Positions 32,356 to 42,384 are shown, counted from the stretch's first letter. The stretch: 64,000 nucleotides of DNA from Hymenobacter ginkgonis (GCF_009755225.1 NZ_WQKZ01000007.1:62001-126000); one strand, 5' to 3'. Notes: generated by a model not told the origin, from the letters alone. Translations and numbers: made by a program.

Positions 32356-34434
32356 CTAAAGCTTGATAGTCTTTTTAGATACCACTTGCCCATTGATGCG
32401 AATAGCTGCCACGTAGTAGCCACTCCGCAGACCCGTCCCATCAACCGGAATAGCGTGCGTGCCGGAAGCCAAACGCTGTTCTTTTAATACACTGCGAACA
32501 TTCTGACCCATTTCGTTAAACAGGTCCATGCTCACGACTGAGGCCGATAATAAGTCAAAGCTAACTTTAAACTGATCCTCAAATGGTACTGGGCTCAGCC
32601 TGAGGCCATCGGCTAGCTGCTCAGGTATATTGCGCACGGCTAGCGTTGTTTCAAACATACTCAGGCCCAGAAAATTGGCCATAATGGGCGTCAGCGACGT
32701 ATTGTCGAGGAGGCCCCGGCCCCCGATTTGATTGGCGTGGGTCCCCGTGTTATCGTCTGCTCCAACCCAGACATCCTGGGGGGTGTGGTTGCCAGCTGTG
32801 CCCGACTGGATGGTGCTGTTGCCATTAGTAAGCGGATTGGAGGCATACGCCACCACAATGCGTTTTGCTGTGGCGGAAGCCGGGGTAGGGTAGTTCTTCC
32901 CTTGAAAAGCGGTCATGACATAATCGGGATACCAGCCTCCGGCCCCGCCGTCGCCACGCACCAGGTTGGTAGGGGTAGCATAGCCAGCCTCGGCCGCGAC
33001 TGCCTTGGTAATTTGGCCGGCGTAGGTCCGAATCCTGGTGCCATTGTTCGAGGCGTTGGCCTCGTCGTGCAGGCCTGTCACCGCAAAGCCGCCGCACTCG
33101 TGGTCGGAGGAGGAAAGCAGCAGGGTGCGGCCGTTGGCTGGGGTAGCCAGCAGGTTACGGCCCTCAGCCACGGCGTAGTCAAACGCCAACACTTCCTTGA
33201 GCATGTAGTCGGAGCCGTAAACGTTGGTTGTGCGCGCCGTGGTAGGGGTAGCGGCCACGCCCGCATCGCCCCCGCCCACGTACACGGGGCGGTCGGCATC
33301 TACCACAAATTGATTGGTGGTACCCGTGCCTGCGACTACCGAGATGCCCCCGGTATTGGAGTGCTCCAGGTGGTCAATGCGGCCTGCCTCCACCATCAGG
33401 AAAAAGCCCTTGCCATTGCTCTTGGCGCGTAGCACCTGAATGGCGATGTTAGTCATATCGGCCAGCGACGGTTCCCAGGCGGCGCTCGTCTGGCGGTCCT
33501 GCTCGTAGTTGACGTGCGAGGCGTTGAACAAGCCCAGCAGCTTCTTGCCGCCTGCCCCGTACTGGCTCAGGTTGTTAGCCACGCTTAGTAGCGCGTCGCG
33601 GCTGTTGACGTAGGCATAATTGCGTTGCGTCACCGCATAGTTTACGAGGTCTACATCGTCGGCGCGGTTGCCGCGCAGCGTGACGGCCGCGCCGGTGGCC
33701 GGATCAATGATGGCCGCGCCGCTCGCGTCCTTCACTGTCTCGTAAGAACTAGCCGCCGTACGGGTGCGGGGCAGGAAGTGCCGGGCGCCACCGCCGAGCA
33801 CCACATCCAATTCCACGCCTACCTTGGGAGCAGGTAGCACCCAGTCGCGGGGTGCCTGGTACTTGAATGAGGCAGTGGGGCTTGCATTGAAAATAGCCTC
33901 GTACTCCCCTTCCGTTGAGGCAATGTACTGCGCCGCAATGTAGTCCTCTAAGTCGCGAAACCAAATATGGCTGGCAAATGCGGCCGGTGTAGCGTGTGTA
34001 ATGCGCGCGGTGCTCACCAAGCCCACTGCGTACCCCTGCTTCTTAGCCGCTTCTAAAATGGTTTCAATGGCCGCACCCGAGCCGGGATTTAGAGCTATCA
34101 CCTCGTTGTCTTGTTTACCAGGCTTGCCGCAGGCATACACCGATGCACCAGGGGCTGAGTCTGTAATCCAGGAGTTAAGCGAGTGCGTGGTTACAGTGGC
34201 GTTGTACTTCAGCTTGTCGAGGTTGAGTACTTGAAAGCCAGCGTCGCTGGGAAAGCGCTTGCCATCGCGGCCTTGACCCATGGCCATGCGCGCCGCCGTT
34301 TTAGGGGCTAGCCCAAACCCGTCGCCGATATACATGATAACGTTGTTATTGGTGGCCTGGGCCTGCACCGAGCGGGTGCTTGCACTGGCTAGCAGCAGGC
34401 TGGCGCCTACTAGCAAAGTAGTTTTCCTGAACAT
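32356..34434 (-). CDS. Alkaline phosphatase, PhoA superfamily, with type IX sorting domain
   Basis: 692 aa with signal peptide (MFRKTTLLVGASLLLASAST...QAQ). The catalytic core of the PF00245-type family is clear: metal Asp in VIMYIGDGFG (D38), nucleophile Ser in DSAPGASVYACG (S93), THATPAAFASH, the metal ligands VEAGRIDHLEHSN, and DHECGGFAVTG. Compared with E. coli PhoA it is longer, with a Thr/Asn-rich stretch (about 525-600) before the C-terminal segment LSPVPFEDQFKVSFDLL... SGYYVAAIRINGQVVSKKTI, a T9SS type A sorting domain. It hydrolyses phosphomonoesters at the cell surface. Divergent to the propeller gene at 34632. Confidence 0.92.
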   Translation of the reverse strand: MFRKTTLLVGASLLLASASTRSVQAQATNNNVIMYIGDGFGLAPKTAARMAMGQGRDGKRFPSDAGFQVLNLDKLKYNATVTTHSLNSWITDSAPGASVYACGKPGKQDNEVIALNPGSGAAIETILEAAKKQGYAVGLVSTARITHATPAAFASHIWFRDLEDYIAAQYIASTEGEYEAIFNASPTASFKYQAPRDWVLPAPKVGVELDVVLGGGARHFLPRTRTAASSYETVKDASGAAIIDPATGAAVTLRGNRADDVDLVNYAVTQRNYAYVNSRDALLSVANNLSQYGAGGKKLLGLFNASHVNYEQDRQTSAAWEPSLADMTNIAIQVLRAKSNGKGFFLMVEAGRIDHLEHSNTGGISVVAGTGTTNQFVVDADRPVYVGGGDAGVAATPTTARTTNVYGSDYMLKEVLAFDYAVAEGRNLLATPANGRTLLLSSSDHECGGFAVTGLHDEANASNNGTRIRTYAGQITKAVAAEAGYATPTNLVRGDGGAGGWYPDYVMTAFQGKNYPTPASATAKRIVVAYASNPLTNGNSTIQSGTAGNHTPQDVWVGADDNTGTHANQIGGRGLLDNTSLTPIMANFLGLSMFETTLAVRNIPEQLADGLRLSPVPFEDQFKVSFDLLSASVVSMDLFNEMGQNVRSVLKEQRLASGTHAIPVDGTGLRSGYYVAAIRINGQVVSKKTIKL

Positions 34435-34631
34435 AAAAAACAGGGGGTTAAGAGAGGAGGGGGGAATGAGTTACCAGGCCGTAAAGGTGAGCTTTCCAAA
34501 TGACGCTAAGGTTATGACTTCACAACTTCTTCATTAACCTTGTGGTGTTATAAGTCAGATAGTTAACACAATGATGATATGCTGCCGACTTAATGGTCGG
34601 CTATCTTTGGGTTCCTGCTTTCAGCCGTTTT

Positions 34632-35735
34632 ATGATGCATTCTCCCGTGCGCCCGACTGCTTTCTTTTATTCATTCGCCAGCTCGCCGCACCGTAGCTGG
34701 TTCTTGGTTTTAGGCCTGGGGCTGCTACTGCTAACTACTACCTATACTGCCTTGGCGCGCCCCCCGCGCCGCTATGTAGTGCCCGGCCATGAGCTGCCCG
34801 TGGCGCTGCTCACGGCTGGCAAAGCCACCTACCTAGTCACCGAGCATAGCGTGTTTCGGCAGCAGGGCCGGGCCTTCGTGCGCCACTACCAGAGCGCCGC
34901 GCCCATCAGCCGAGCGCTCGTAACCGACTCATTGCTCTGGCTGGGCACGCAGCAAGGCTTGGTGCGGCTGGGTACTCACAGCTGGCAGGCACGGCCGCTA
35001 GTGCTACCCGGCGCCGGGCCGGCGGCCATTACGGCCCTGTTTCGCGATGCGGCGGGGGAGCTTTGGGTGGGCGCTACCGGCCAAGGAGTTTATAAGCTGA
35101 GAGGTGATGAGCTGCAAAGTCAGCTGCGCATCCCGGCCGTGAACGCGGGCTTGGCCACGGCCGATAGCTCGGTTTGGATAGCCACGAATATTGGCCTCTA
35201 CCGCTGGCAGCACCAGGCCTGGACGCGCTACAACGAAGAAGGCGTAGCTAACCATGAAATCCCCGATAATATCGTCGAAAACCTACTGCTCGACACCAGC
35301 GGCAGCCTCTGGGTACTCATGTCGGAGGCCATTAGCGTATTCGAGAGTGCCGCGCAGTCAGGCGCTAGCGAGGCGCATGTTCCCACCATCAAATACCTCG
35401 GCCGGCCGGGCAATGAGGTCTATAGCGTGGCGGTTATTGCCGGCCAGGGGCACATCTTCGCCACCGCAATGGGTCTACTATTATTCCCCCCGCAGCCCCG
35501 CGGTGAGCTGGCGCACGTCGAGCCCAGCAGCGACCGGATTGAAACTCCTCAAATGCTGATACCCCTAACTGGGCTGGAACTGGCCGCTCCCGGCGCCTGC
35601 TTAATTCAGGTAGATAGCCGGCAGCAAGTCTGGCTGGCTAGCCCCGGCGAAGTGCGGGTATGGAGTGTCCAAGCTTTCCGCAAGGCAATGCGGCCGGCCT
35701 CTAAAGCTACCGTCAATCCAGGCAGTACTACGTGA
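34632..35735 (+). CDS. Secreted or membrane-anchored beta-propeller protein (regulator-propeller-like repeats)
   Basis: About 367 aa from ATG 34632 (MMHSPVRPTAFF; ATG 34635 is equally possible). A hydrophobic signal or anchor (WFLVLGLGLLLLTTTYTALA) is followed by repeated blades of the type DSLLWLGTQQGLVRL, AGELWVGATGQGVYKL, DSSVWIATNIGLYRW and SGSLWVLMSEAISVF, like the two-component-regulator propeller of hybrid sensors. No kinase or output part follows: the gene ends in a Ser/Pro tail before a strong terminator. It may be a stand-alone sensor or scaffold. Its divergent position next to the phosphatase suggests shared control. Confidence 0.7.
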   Translation: MMHSPVRPTAFFYSFASSPHRSWFLVLGLGLLLLTTTYTALARPPRRYVVPGHELPVALLTAGKATYLVTEHSVFRQQGRAFVRHYQSAAPISRALVTDSLLWLGTQQGLVRLGTHSWQARPLVLPGAGPAAITALFRDAAGELWVGATGQGVYKLRGDELQSQLRIPAVNAGLATADSSVWIATNIGLYRWQHQAWTRYNEEGVANHEIPDNIVENLLLDTSGSLWVLMSEAISVFESAAQSGASEAHVPTIKYLGRPGNEVYSVAVIAGQGHIFATAMGLLLFPPQPRGELAHVEPSSDRIETPQMLIPLTGLELAAPGACLIQVDSRQQVWLASPGEVRVWSVQAFRKAMRPASKATVNPGSTT

Positions 35736-35760
35736 GCTAGCAGAGGCCTCGCTCAAACCG

Positions 35761-35792
35761 AAAAGGCTGCGAACCTGGGTTTGCAGCCTTTT
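35761..35792 (+). terminator. Strong rho-independent-type terminator
   Basis: AAAAGGCTGC pairs exactly with GCAGCCTTTT, extended inward by AACC/GGTT, and is followed by a T-run. It ends the propeller gene and may also serve phoD from the other side. Confidence 0.85.
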
Positions 35793-35844
35793 TAGGTCTC
35801 TGTCTGTACCAACCAACAGGCCGGAAGTATCTGTCAAGTCCGCG

Positions 35845-37575
35845 CTATACTTCTACTATCGTTTTGCCAGTGGTGGTTGCCGTATTTTCCACGTCAAGCG
35901 CCGCTACATAACGGTATTCGGCTGTGGCATTAGCAGCCGTAAAAGTAGCTAGTACGTATCCTCGGCGCGAGGCGTCCAGGTATTGTAAATCATCTATGAG
36001 CAGTTGGTTCGACTGCTCAAAGCCCTGAATAGTGGCCGGGTTGCCGGCCAGCAGTGCCTCAAAGCCCGGCGACGATACCGACGAGCAAGCAAACTCAGTG
36101 CCCACTCGGCGGCCGGTCGCGTCGCGCAAGTCGTTATGCCAGGCGTTATGGGTATCGCCGGCCAGCGAAATCAATTTCTTAGTGCCAGCCGCGGCATAAA
36201 GTTTTTCCCGCTCGGCAGGGTAGCCGTCCCAAGCGTCGAGGTTGTAGGGCAGTACCGTCTCTACGCGGGCGCGCTCGGCGGCAGTCACCGTAGGGTCGTT
36301 GTTGAGAATGCGCGTTTTGATAGTGCTCAGCTGCGTGGCCTGCGTGCTATACTGCGCCAGCAGCGCAGGGGTAGGGCCGGCTGCCAGCTGCCCTACCAGC
36401 GCAAGCAGCTCGACCGGAATGTACATTTTACCCATCAGCACCTGCGAACCCAGCGCTTGCCACTTGGCCGTGCTGCCGCCGAGCGCGCTGGCCAGCCAGG
36501 TTCGCTGCTCAGTGCCGAGCATCGAGCGGGTCGGGTTTTGCCAGGCTGCGCCAAAAGCCGCCGTGTTAAACGTGCCGGTGCTGCTAAAGTAGTCATTCAA
36601 GCTTAGCTGCTTGTCGCGTCCCACAATGCGGGTATCGAGCATGAGCAGGTTCACGACGTTGCCAAATTCAAAGCTGCGGTAAATCCGGTTCTTGTCGGCC
36701 ACGCGGGCCGGCAGGTACTCAAACCACGCTTGGTTGGCGGCGCGCTTACGGTCCTCGAAATTGCCTTCGGTAGCTGGCTGGTGATTCTCAGCGCCAGTGG
36801 TGTAGGCGTCGTTGGCATACTCGTGGTCGTCCCAGATGCAGATAAAGGGTTTGAACTGGTGGGCACGCTGAAGCTGCTTGTCGGTGCGGTACTGGCGGTA
36901 GCGGGTGCGGTAGTCGCCCAGGCTCAAAATTTCGGTGGCCGGCTGGTGCACGCGGTTTAGGGCGGCGGTGCTGGCGTTGGTGCCGTATTGGCCCGCACCG
37001 TACTCGTAGATGTAGTCGCCTAGGTGCACGACGGCATCGGCGTCAGAGGCCGCTACAGCCCCGTACACATTAAACAGGCCCGCCTGAAAATTGGCGCATG
37101 ACACCACGGCCAGCTTCACGCTGCTAGCCTGGGCGCCGGTAGGCAGCGTGCGCGTTTCGCCCACCACCGACGTGGCCCCAGTGCGCTCATTGATAAAGCG
37201 GTAGTAGTATTTCTGATTGGCCGTCAGGCCAGGCACATCCACCGCCACCGTATAGTCGGCTGCCGCGGCGGCTACTGTTGTGCCACTAGCCACTAAGGGG
37301 TTAAATGCACTGGTGCTAGCTATTTCCCAACGCACAGTAGCCTCGTCGGGCTCATTGGTGGCCTTGGTGTAGCGCGTCCACAGAATAATACCGGTGGCCG
37401 AAGGGTCGAAGCTGGCTACGCCTTCGCGAAAGCCGAAGTCGCCGGTGTAGACAATGCTTGGCTCATCGTCCTTGCAAGCTGATAGCAGGGTAGGCAGCAG
37501 CGCCACTCCACCCGAAACCAGCGCGGAGCTGCGCACAAATTTACGACGACTGATTTTAGGGGGAAAGCTAGACAT
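35845..37575 (-). CDS. phoD: PhoD-type alkaline phosphatase/phosphodiesterase
   Basis: 576 aa from ATG 37575; a TTG two codons earlier is ignored. The N-terminus has a Tat motif (ISRRKFVRSS) and a lipobox (LLPTLLSAC), so it is likely a Tat-exported lipoprotein. A fibronectin-like N domain (about 30-135) precedes the metallophosphatase: SCANFQAGLFNVYGAVA, VHLGDYIYEYG, CIWDDHEYANDAY, the Ca/Fe ligands D, D, N/H, and LISLAGDTHNAWHND near residue 480. PhoD enzymes release phosphate from mono- and diesters and are usually induced by phosphate starvation. Divergent from the Oar-type receptor at 37968. Confidence 0.92.
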   Translation of the reverse strand: MSSFPPKISRRKFVRSSALVSGGVALLPTLLSACKDDEPSIVYTGDFGFREGVASFDPSATGIILWTRYTKATNEPDEATVRWEIASTSAFNPLVASGTTVAAAAADYTVAVDVPGLTANQKYYYRFINERTGATSVVGETRTLPTGAQASSVKLAVVSCANFQAGLFNVYGAVAASDADAVVHLGDYIYEYGAGQYGTNASTAALNRVHQPATEILSLGDYRTRYRQYRTDKQLQRAHQFKPFICIWDDHEYANDAYTTGAENHQPATEGNFEDRKRAANQAWFEYLPARVADKNRIYRSFEFGNVVNLLMLDTRIVGRDKQLSLNDYFSSTGTFNTAAFGAAWQNPTRSMLGTEQRTWLASALGGSTAKWQALGSQVLMGKMYIPVELLALVGQLAAGPTPALLAQYSTQATQLSTIKTRILNNDPTVTAAERARVETVLPYNLDAWDGYPAEREKLYAAAGTKKLISLAGDTHNAWHNDLRDATGRRVGTEFACSSVSSPGFEALLAGNPATIQGFEQSNQLLIDDLQYLDASRRGYVLATFTAANATAEYRYVAALDVENTATTTGKTIVEV

Positions 37576-37967
37576 AGCCAAGAAGAATTAATGCCTGGCA
37601 AAGGTGGAAGTAGCTTGTTAGGTGGATGTTATTGCACTATTATAAATTAAGTGAGGAAGAAATGAAGGTGTTGTAGGCCGCGCTGTAGACTACTGAATGA
37701 CACTCAGAAATGAGGCCGCTGGCTTCTTAAAAGTAACCTAACATTCCTGTAACAAGAGGGCGATATAGTGCAGGTAATTTTGTGCCCATTAAGGATTTAA
37801 TAGCAGTTTTCAGAGGAAATCCCCTACCTCAAGTACTCTGATAGCCATTGCTCTAACGGCTTGCCTTTAGCCTCTGCATCGCACTGCTTAGCTGTAGACC
37901 CCGTCCAGCAACCTACCGCCTCTGCACCCCACTTTCTGTTTCCTTTTCCTTCCTGTTTACTTCTTAT
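37576..37967. promoter_or_regulatory. Divergent promoter region phoD / Oar-type receptor
   Basis: 392 bp, AT-rich. A TAATTTTG at 37775-37782 fits the Bacteroidota -7 consensus TANNTTTG, pointing right; no good -33 TTTG partner is visible. I could not recognise a Pho box. Confidence 0.35.
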
Positions 37968-40900
37968 ATGAAGCAAAAACTTTTTACGCTACTGCTGCTC
38001 TTGTTGCTTACCGCCAGTGCCTATGCCCAGGTAACGACCAGTAGCCTGACGGGTCTGATTAAGGATGCCAAGGGAGAGCCCTCGATTGGGGCCACGATAC
38101 GGGCCGTGCACACGCCAAGCGGCACCAGCTACGGGGTAGCCGCCAACGGCGAAGGGCGGTTCACTATCCAGAACATGCGGATTGGCGGCCCTTACACTGT
38201 CGAAATTAGCTTCGTAGGCGCTCGCTCCGAAACGCGCAGTGGCATTACGCTGCAGCTCGGCCAGCCCTACGTGCTGAATGTGACCCTAGCGACGGAAGGC
38301 ACTCAGTTGCAGGAAGTGACTGTGACGGCCACCAACCCGCGCTCGATTCTAAATTCCGACAAAACGGGCTCCATCACCGTTATTGACCGCAACGCGCTGC
38401 AGCGCCTGCCCTCCATCTCGCGCAACCTCAACGACTTCACGCGCCTCACGCCACAAGCCAGCGGCCAGGCCATCGGGGGGGGTAGCAACCGCTCGAACTA
38501 CTTCAGCGTCGACGGCTCCGACTTCAACAACAACTTCGGTATCGGCGGTAACCTGCCAGCCAATGGCGCGCCCATCTCGCTCGATGCCATAGAGGAAATT
38601 TCCGTCAACATTACGCCCTACGACGTGCGCCAATCGGGCTTTACCGGGGCTGCCATCAATGCAGTGACCCGTGCGGGCACCAACGACTTTTCGGGCTCAG
38701 CCTACGTCTATTACCGCAACCAAAGCTACCAGGGTAGCCGGGTGGGCGACCAGAATGTGGTGCTACAAGACCAACGCTTCTACCAGTACGGCGCCCGCCT
38801 GGGCGGCCCGATTATTAAGGATAAGCTGTTTTTCTTTGCCAACTACGAAACTGAGGAAAACCGCACGCCCGGCCAGCAGCGCACGGCCGCCACGGCGAGT
38901 GCACCCTTCGGCAGCAGCACCAACGTGGCCCGACCCACGGCAGCCGAGTTGGATTCGTACGCGGCCTTTCTGCGCGACAAGTACGGCTACGACCCCGGTG
39001 CTTACCAGGGCTACAGCTTCGTGGCCCCGCGCACTAAAATCTTGGGTCGCCTGGACTGGAATATTGCCCAAAACCACCACTTCAATGTGCGCTACAGCCA
39101 GGTAGAAGGCAAGAGCCCGAGCTTTCCGAGCACTTCGCGCAGCCCGTTTGGCGGCTACCGGTACCCCAATCCTAATGGGTCTGGCACCTTCCTGGATGGC
39201 AGCGGCAACCGCCAGAATAATACAGCCTTGTTTTACGAGAATGCCAACTACTTCCAGGAATCTAACTTCTACTCGCTGGCGGCCGAACTGAACTCCACCT
39301 TCGGCAGCCAAGGCAGCACCACCAACACCCTGCGCGGCACTTTCACCCGCCAGAACGACCCGCGTAGCTCGCCCAGCAGCACGCTGTTTCCCTTCGTGGA
39401 CATTCTCAAGGATGGCACGCCGTTCACCTCGTTCGGTACCGAACCCTTTACCTATGGCAACCTGCGCGATGTGAAAATCTACTCCGTAAAGGACGATTTT
39501 ACCTGGGTGCTGGGCCGTAACAACTTCACGGCTGGCTACCAGGGCGATTTTAGTGAAACTAAGAACGGCTTCCAGCGCTTCGGCACGGGCTACTACACCT
39601 TTGCTTCGTGGGATGATTTTGCCAACAACAAGCTCCCCATCGACTTTGGAATTACTTATTCGCTCACACCCGGCTACGAGCAGGCTTTTCCGAGCTTCAA
39701 GTATCAGCAGCATTCGCTGTATTTGCAGGATGAGATGGCGGTGTCTGACCGCTTGCGTGTGACGGGCGGCTTGCGCGTCGACCTCACGCACTACGCTAAC
39801 ACACTCCGCTCGTTCCAGCAAGTGGCGAACCTGACTTTTGCCGGCGGTGAGAAAGTCGACGTGGCGGCCTTGCCTGGCAATCAGGTGCTGTACTCGCCGC
39901 GCTTAGGCTTCAACCTCGATGTGCTCGGCGACCGCAGCTTGCAGCTGCGCGGCGGCTCGGGCATTTTTACGGGGCGCGTGCCCTACGTCTGGATTGTGAG
40001 CCAAGCCGGCGACGCGGGCACGCTGCAAGTCACGCAGACCTACGGTGCCTCGCAGGGCAGCAGCAACCCAACGGTGCCGGGCCCCTTTAACCCCGACCCG
40101 ACGGCCTACCGTCCTACCGTGGCCCCGCAGCCCGGCTCGGTGATACCGAGCACTACCTCCTCGCTGGCTCAGAATTTTCGCTTCCCGCAAACCTGGAAGA
40201 GCAGCCTCGCCGTGGATGCTAAACTACCCTTCGGCGTGGTAGGTACCGTGGAGGCCATTGTGAACCGCGATATTAACGCGGCGGTGTACAAGAACGCCAA
40301 CTTAGTCGACCCGCAGGCGCTGGGCGTGAGCGGCTACCCCGATACTCGCCTCATTTACCCAAATGCCAACAGCAATAAATTTATCAACCCGCTCACCACA
40401 GCCGGCCAGCCGGTAGCCAACGGAGCGGCTACCGGTACGGGCGCCTACAACACCATCGTGCTCGACAACGCCTCGCGTGGCTACTACTTCTCGCTGACCG
40501 GCAAGCTCGATAAGCAATTCAGCAGCAACCTTTTTGGTTCGCTGGCCTACACCTACACCAACTCGAAAAACCTGTTTGACGGCGGCGGCGACCAGCCATT
40601 GTCGGCCTGGCAGGGTACAGCCACCGTCAACGGTTCTAATAACCTGGCCCTGGGCTACAACGGCAATACCCTACCACACCGCGTGATTGCCTCTCTCTCG
40701 TACCGCCAGGAGTACCTAGGCCATCTAGGCACCACCATCTCGCTCTACTACGAGGGGGCTACCCAGGGCCGCTACTCGTACGTATACTCGGCCGACTTCA
40801 ACCGCGACGGGGCTAATGCCGACCTGATTTACATCCCAAAAGACGCTTCCGAAATCACCTTCGTGCCTGTGACGGTGGGTACTGGTACCGCAGCTGTTAC

Positions 40901-41339
40901 CTATTCGGCCCAGCAACAGAGCGATGCGTTTTTTGCCTTCGTTGACCAAGACAAGTACCTGAGCAAGCACAAGGGGGAGTATGCTGAGCGCAACGGGGCG
41001 CAGTATCCGTGGCGCAACGAGGTTGACGTGAAGATTTTACAGGACATTTTTGCCAATGTGGGCGGCAAGCGTAATTCGCTGCAAGTGAGCCTCGACATTT
41101 TCAACTTCGGCAACCTGCTTAACAACAACTGGGGTAGGGTGCAGCAAACCACCTTCAACAACTTTCTGGAGCCCCAGAACGTGGCCAACCTGACCACGGC
41201 CGCTAGTGGCCCCAAGCCCACTTTCCGCCTTGGCCGCGACAACGTGACCAGCCAGCTGCTGAGCACCACCTTCCGCAACGCGGTGAGCTTATCCTCGACT
41301 TACTACATGCAGTTGGGCCTGCGCTACACGTTCAACTAG
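37968..41339 (+). CDS. Oar-like TonB-dependent receptor
   Basis: 1123 aa, signal peptide MKQKLFTLLLLLLLTASAYA. A carboxypeptidase-regulatory-like domain (about 23-105, SSLTGLIKDAKGEPSIGATI) is followed by a plug with LQEVTVTATNPRSILNSDKT and IDRNALQRLPSISRNLNDFT, and a large barrel ending LSSTYYMQLGLRYTFN. Segments such as AINAVTRAGTNDFSGSAYVY and GGPIIKDKLFFFANYE mark the Oar/OmpA-related group seen in Myxococcus and Bacteroidota. It needs TonB for energy. Cargo is unknown; lying between phoD and a nuclease gene suggests uptake of nucleic-acid or organophosphate products, as an inference. No SusD partner is present. Confidence 0.9.
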   Translation: MKQKLFTLLLLLLLTASAYAQVTTSSLTGLIKDAKGEPSIGATIRAVHTPSGTSYGVAANGEGRFTIQNMRIGGPYTVEISFVGARSETRSGITLQLGQPYVLNVTLATEGTQLQEVTVTATNPRSILNSDKTGSITVIDRNALQRLPSISRNLNDFTRLTPQASGQAIGGGSNRSNYFSVDGSDFNNNFGIGGNLPANGAPISLDAIEEISVNITPYDVRQSGFTGAAINAVTRAGTNDFSGSAYVYYRNQSYQGSRVGDQNVVLQDQRFYQYGARLGGPIIKDKLFFFANYETEENRTPGQQRTAATASAPFGSSTNVARPTAAELDSYAAFLRDKYGYDPGAYQGYSFVAPRTKILGRLDWNIAQNHHFNVRYSQVEGKSPSFPSTSRSPFGGYRYPNPNGSGTFLDGSGNRQNNTALFYENANYFQESNFYSLAAELNSTFGSQGSTTNTLRGTFTRQNDPRSSPSSTLFPFVDILKDGTPFTSFGTEPFTYGNLRDVKIYSVKDDFTWVLGRNNFTAGYQGDFSETKNGFQRFGTGYYTFASWDDFANNKLPIDFGITYSLTPGYEQAFPSFKYQQHSLYLQDEMAVSDRLRVTGGLRVDLTHYANTLRSFQQVANLTFAGGEKVDVAALPGNQVLYSPRLGFNLDVLGDRSLQLRGGSGIFTGRVPYVWIVSQAGDAGTLQVTQTYGASQGSSNPTVPGPFNPDPTAYRPTVAPQPGSVIPSTTSSLAQNFRFPQTWKSSLAVDAKLPFGVVGTVEAIVNRDINAAVYKNANLVDPQALGVSGYPDTRLIYPNANSNKFINPLTTAGQPVANGAATGTGAYNTIVLDNASRGYYFSLTGKLDKQFSSNLFGSLAYTYTNSKNLFDGGGDQPLSAWQGTATVNGSNNLALGYNGNTLPHRVIASLSYRQEYLGHLGTTISLYYEGATQGRYSYVYSADFNRDGANADLIYIPKDASEITFVPVTVGTGTAAVTYSAQQQSDAFFAFVDQDKYLSKHKGEYAERNGAQYPWRNEVDVKILQDIFANVGGKRNSLQVSLDIFNFGNLLNNNWGRVQQTTFNNFLEPQNVANLTTAASGPKPTFRLGRDNVTSQLLSTTFRNAVSLSSTYYMQLGLRYTFN

Positions 41340-41412
41340 ATTCATCAGCTTTCCCGGAAGCCAGTCGTTCGCGCCGAGCGGCTGGCTTTCGCTTTTTTCC
41401 TCCCCTTTCGCC

Positions 41413-42209
41413 ATGCAATTCGCGCTTATACTCCGTAAATATCTAGCCCTCGCGTGGCTAAGTCTCCTGCCCTTAGGCGTGCACGCCTGGGGGGTGGTGG
41501 GCCACCGCGCGGTGGCCCGCATTGCCGAAAATCACCTTACACCCAAGGCCCGGCGCGAGATAGCCGCCTTGCTCGGCACGGAGACGCTGCCGCTGGTAAG
41601 TACTTTTCCCGACGAAATCCGGCCTTATGCGGAGTACAAATATACTTCCCCTTGGCACTACATTAATACCGCGCCGGGGCTGAGTGGGGCGCAGTATACC
41701 GCCGCCATCACGGCCATGACCGAGCCCAATGCCTACGCCGCCTTGCAGCAAATGATGCAGCAGGTGAAGGACCCTGCCAAATCAAAGGAGGAACGGGTAT
41801 TTGCGCTAAAATTTATCGTGCACATTGTCGGCGATATGCATCAGCCCCTGCACGCCAGCCAAAGCGGTGTGCAGGGCGGCAATCAGGTTGCGGTTAAACT
41901 TCAAGGCAAAGACTTAACCTGCATAGCCTTTGGGACAGCGCCCTCATCGATTACCAAGGCCTAACTTACCTCGAGCTGGCTCAGGCCTGTGACCACGCCA
42001 GCGTTGCTCAAACTAAGCAGTGGCAGCATGATGCGGTCGCTACTTGGCTCTTCGAGTCGTATCAGCTTAGTGCGCCGCTCTATACTGAAGCGGCCCAGAA
42101 CCCCGCGCTCGACTTCCGCTATTACCCCGCCCACGCGCCAATGCTGCAACAGCGACTACTGCAAGCCGGCATCCGCTTAGCCGGTATACTAAACCAGCTC
42201 TTTACCTAA
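41413..42209 (+). pseudogene. S1/P1-type nuclease, frameshifted
   Basis: ATG 41413 gives signal peptide MQFALILRKYLALAWLSLLP...HA and mature N-terminus WGVVGHRAVARIAE, where the first Trp is a zinc ligand. FIVHIVGDMHQPLHASQSG carries further His/Asp ligands. At 41912-41918 the frame breaks: in frame it reads LTCIAFGTAPSSITKA and stops at 41964. The other frame reads on as NLHSLWDSALIDYQGLTYLE through LLQAGIRLAGILNQLF to TAA 42209. One missing base explains this. The restored protein (about 265 aa) has the normal length for this zinc-dependent 3'-nucleotidase/nuclease family. It could be a sequencing artefact. Confidence 0.85.
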
Positions 42210-42269
42210 GCCTTTTTGCTAGCCTAACCTCATTTTAGCGGGCAAACTGTTAAACCTCCCTCCCTTTTG

Positions 42270-42290
42270 GATGCACGATTTAAGTGCATC
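42270..42290. repeat. Small perfect dyad GATGCAC-N7-GTGCATC
   Basis: Seven-base arms around a seven-base AT loop, between the nuclease gene and the 164-aa gene. It may be a regulator site or a weak terminator of the nuclease gene. Confidence 0.45.
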
Positions 42291-42344
42291 GCAGACGAGG
42301 TCAATTGCACAGATGTAGTCAGTGTGTTCAGGGCTTATGCAAAC

Positions 42345-42384
42345 ACTAGTATATTGGAGGCAATTGCCTTGCTTTCATACTAGT
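42345..42384. promoter_or_regulatory. Nested inverted repeats upstream of the 164-aa gene
   Basis: ACTAGTAT (42345-42352) pairs with ATACTAGT (42377-42384), and the enclosed stretch holds the exact palindrome GGCAATTGCC (42359-42368). It ends 53 bp before ATG 42437, so an operator is likely. Confidence 0.5.

Noticed and set aside
32728..33432. 234-codon plus-strand frame inside the PhoA-type gene
   Set aside because: Entirely within a gene whose catalytic motifs are all on the minus strand; high GC makes long antisense frames common here.
38763..39821. 352-codon minus-strand frame inside the Oar-type receptor
   Set aside because: Antisense shadow of a clear TonB-dependent receptor; no domain recognised.
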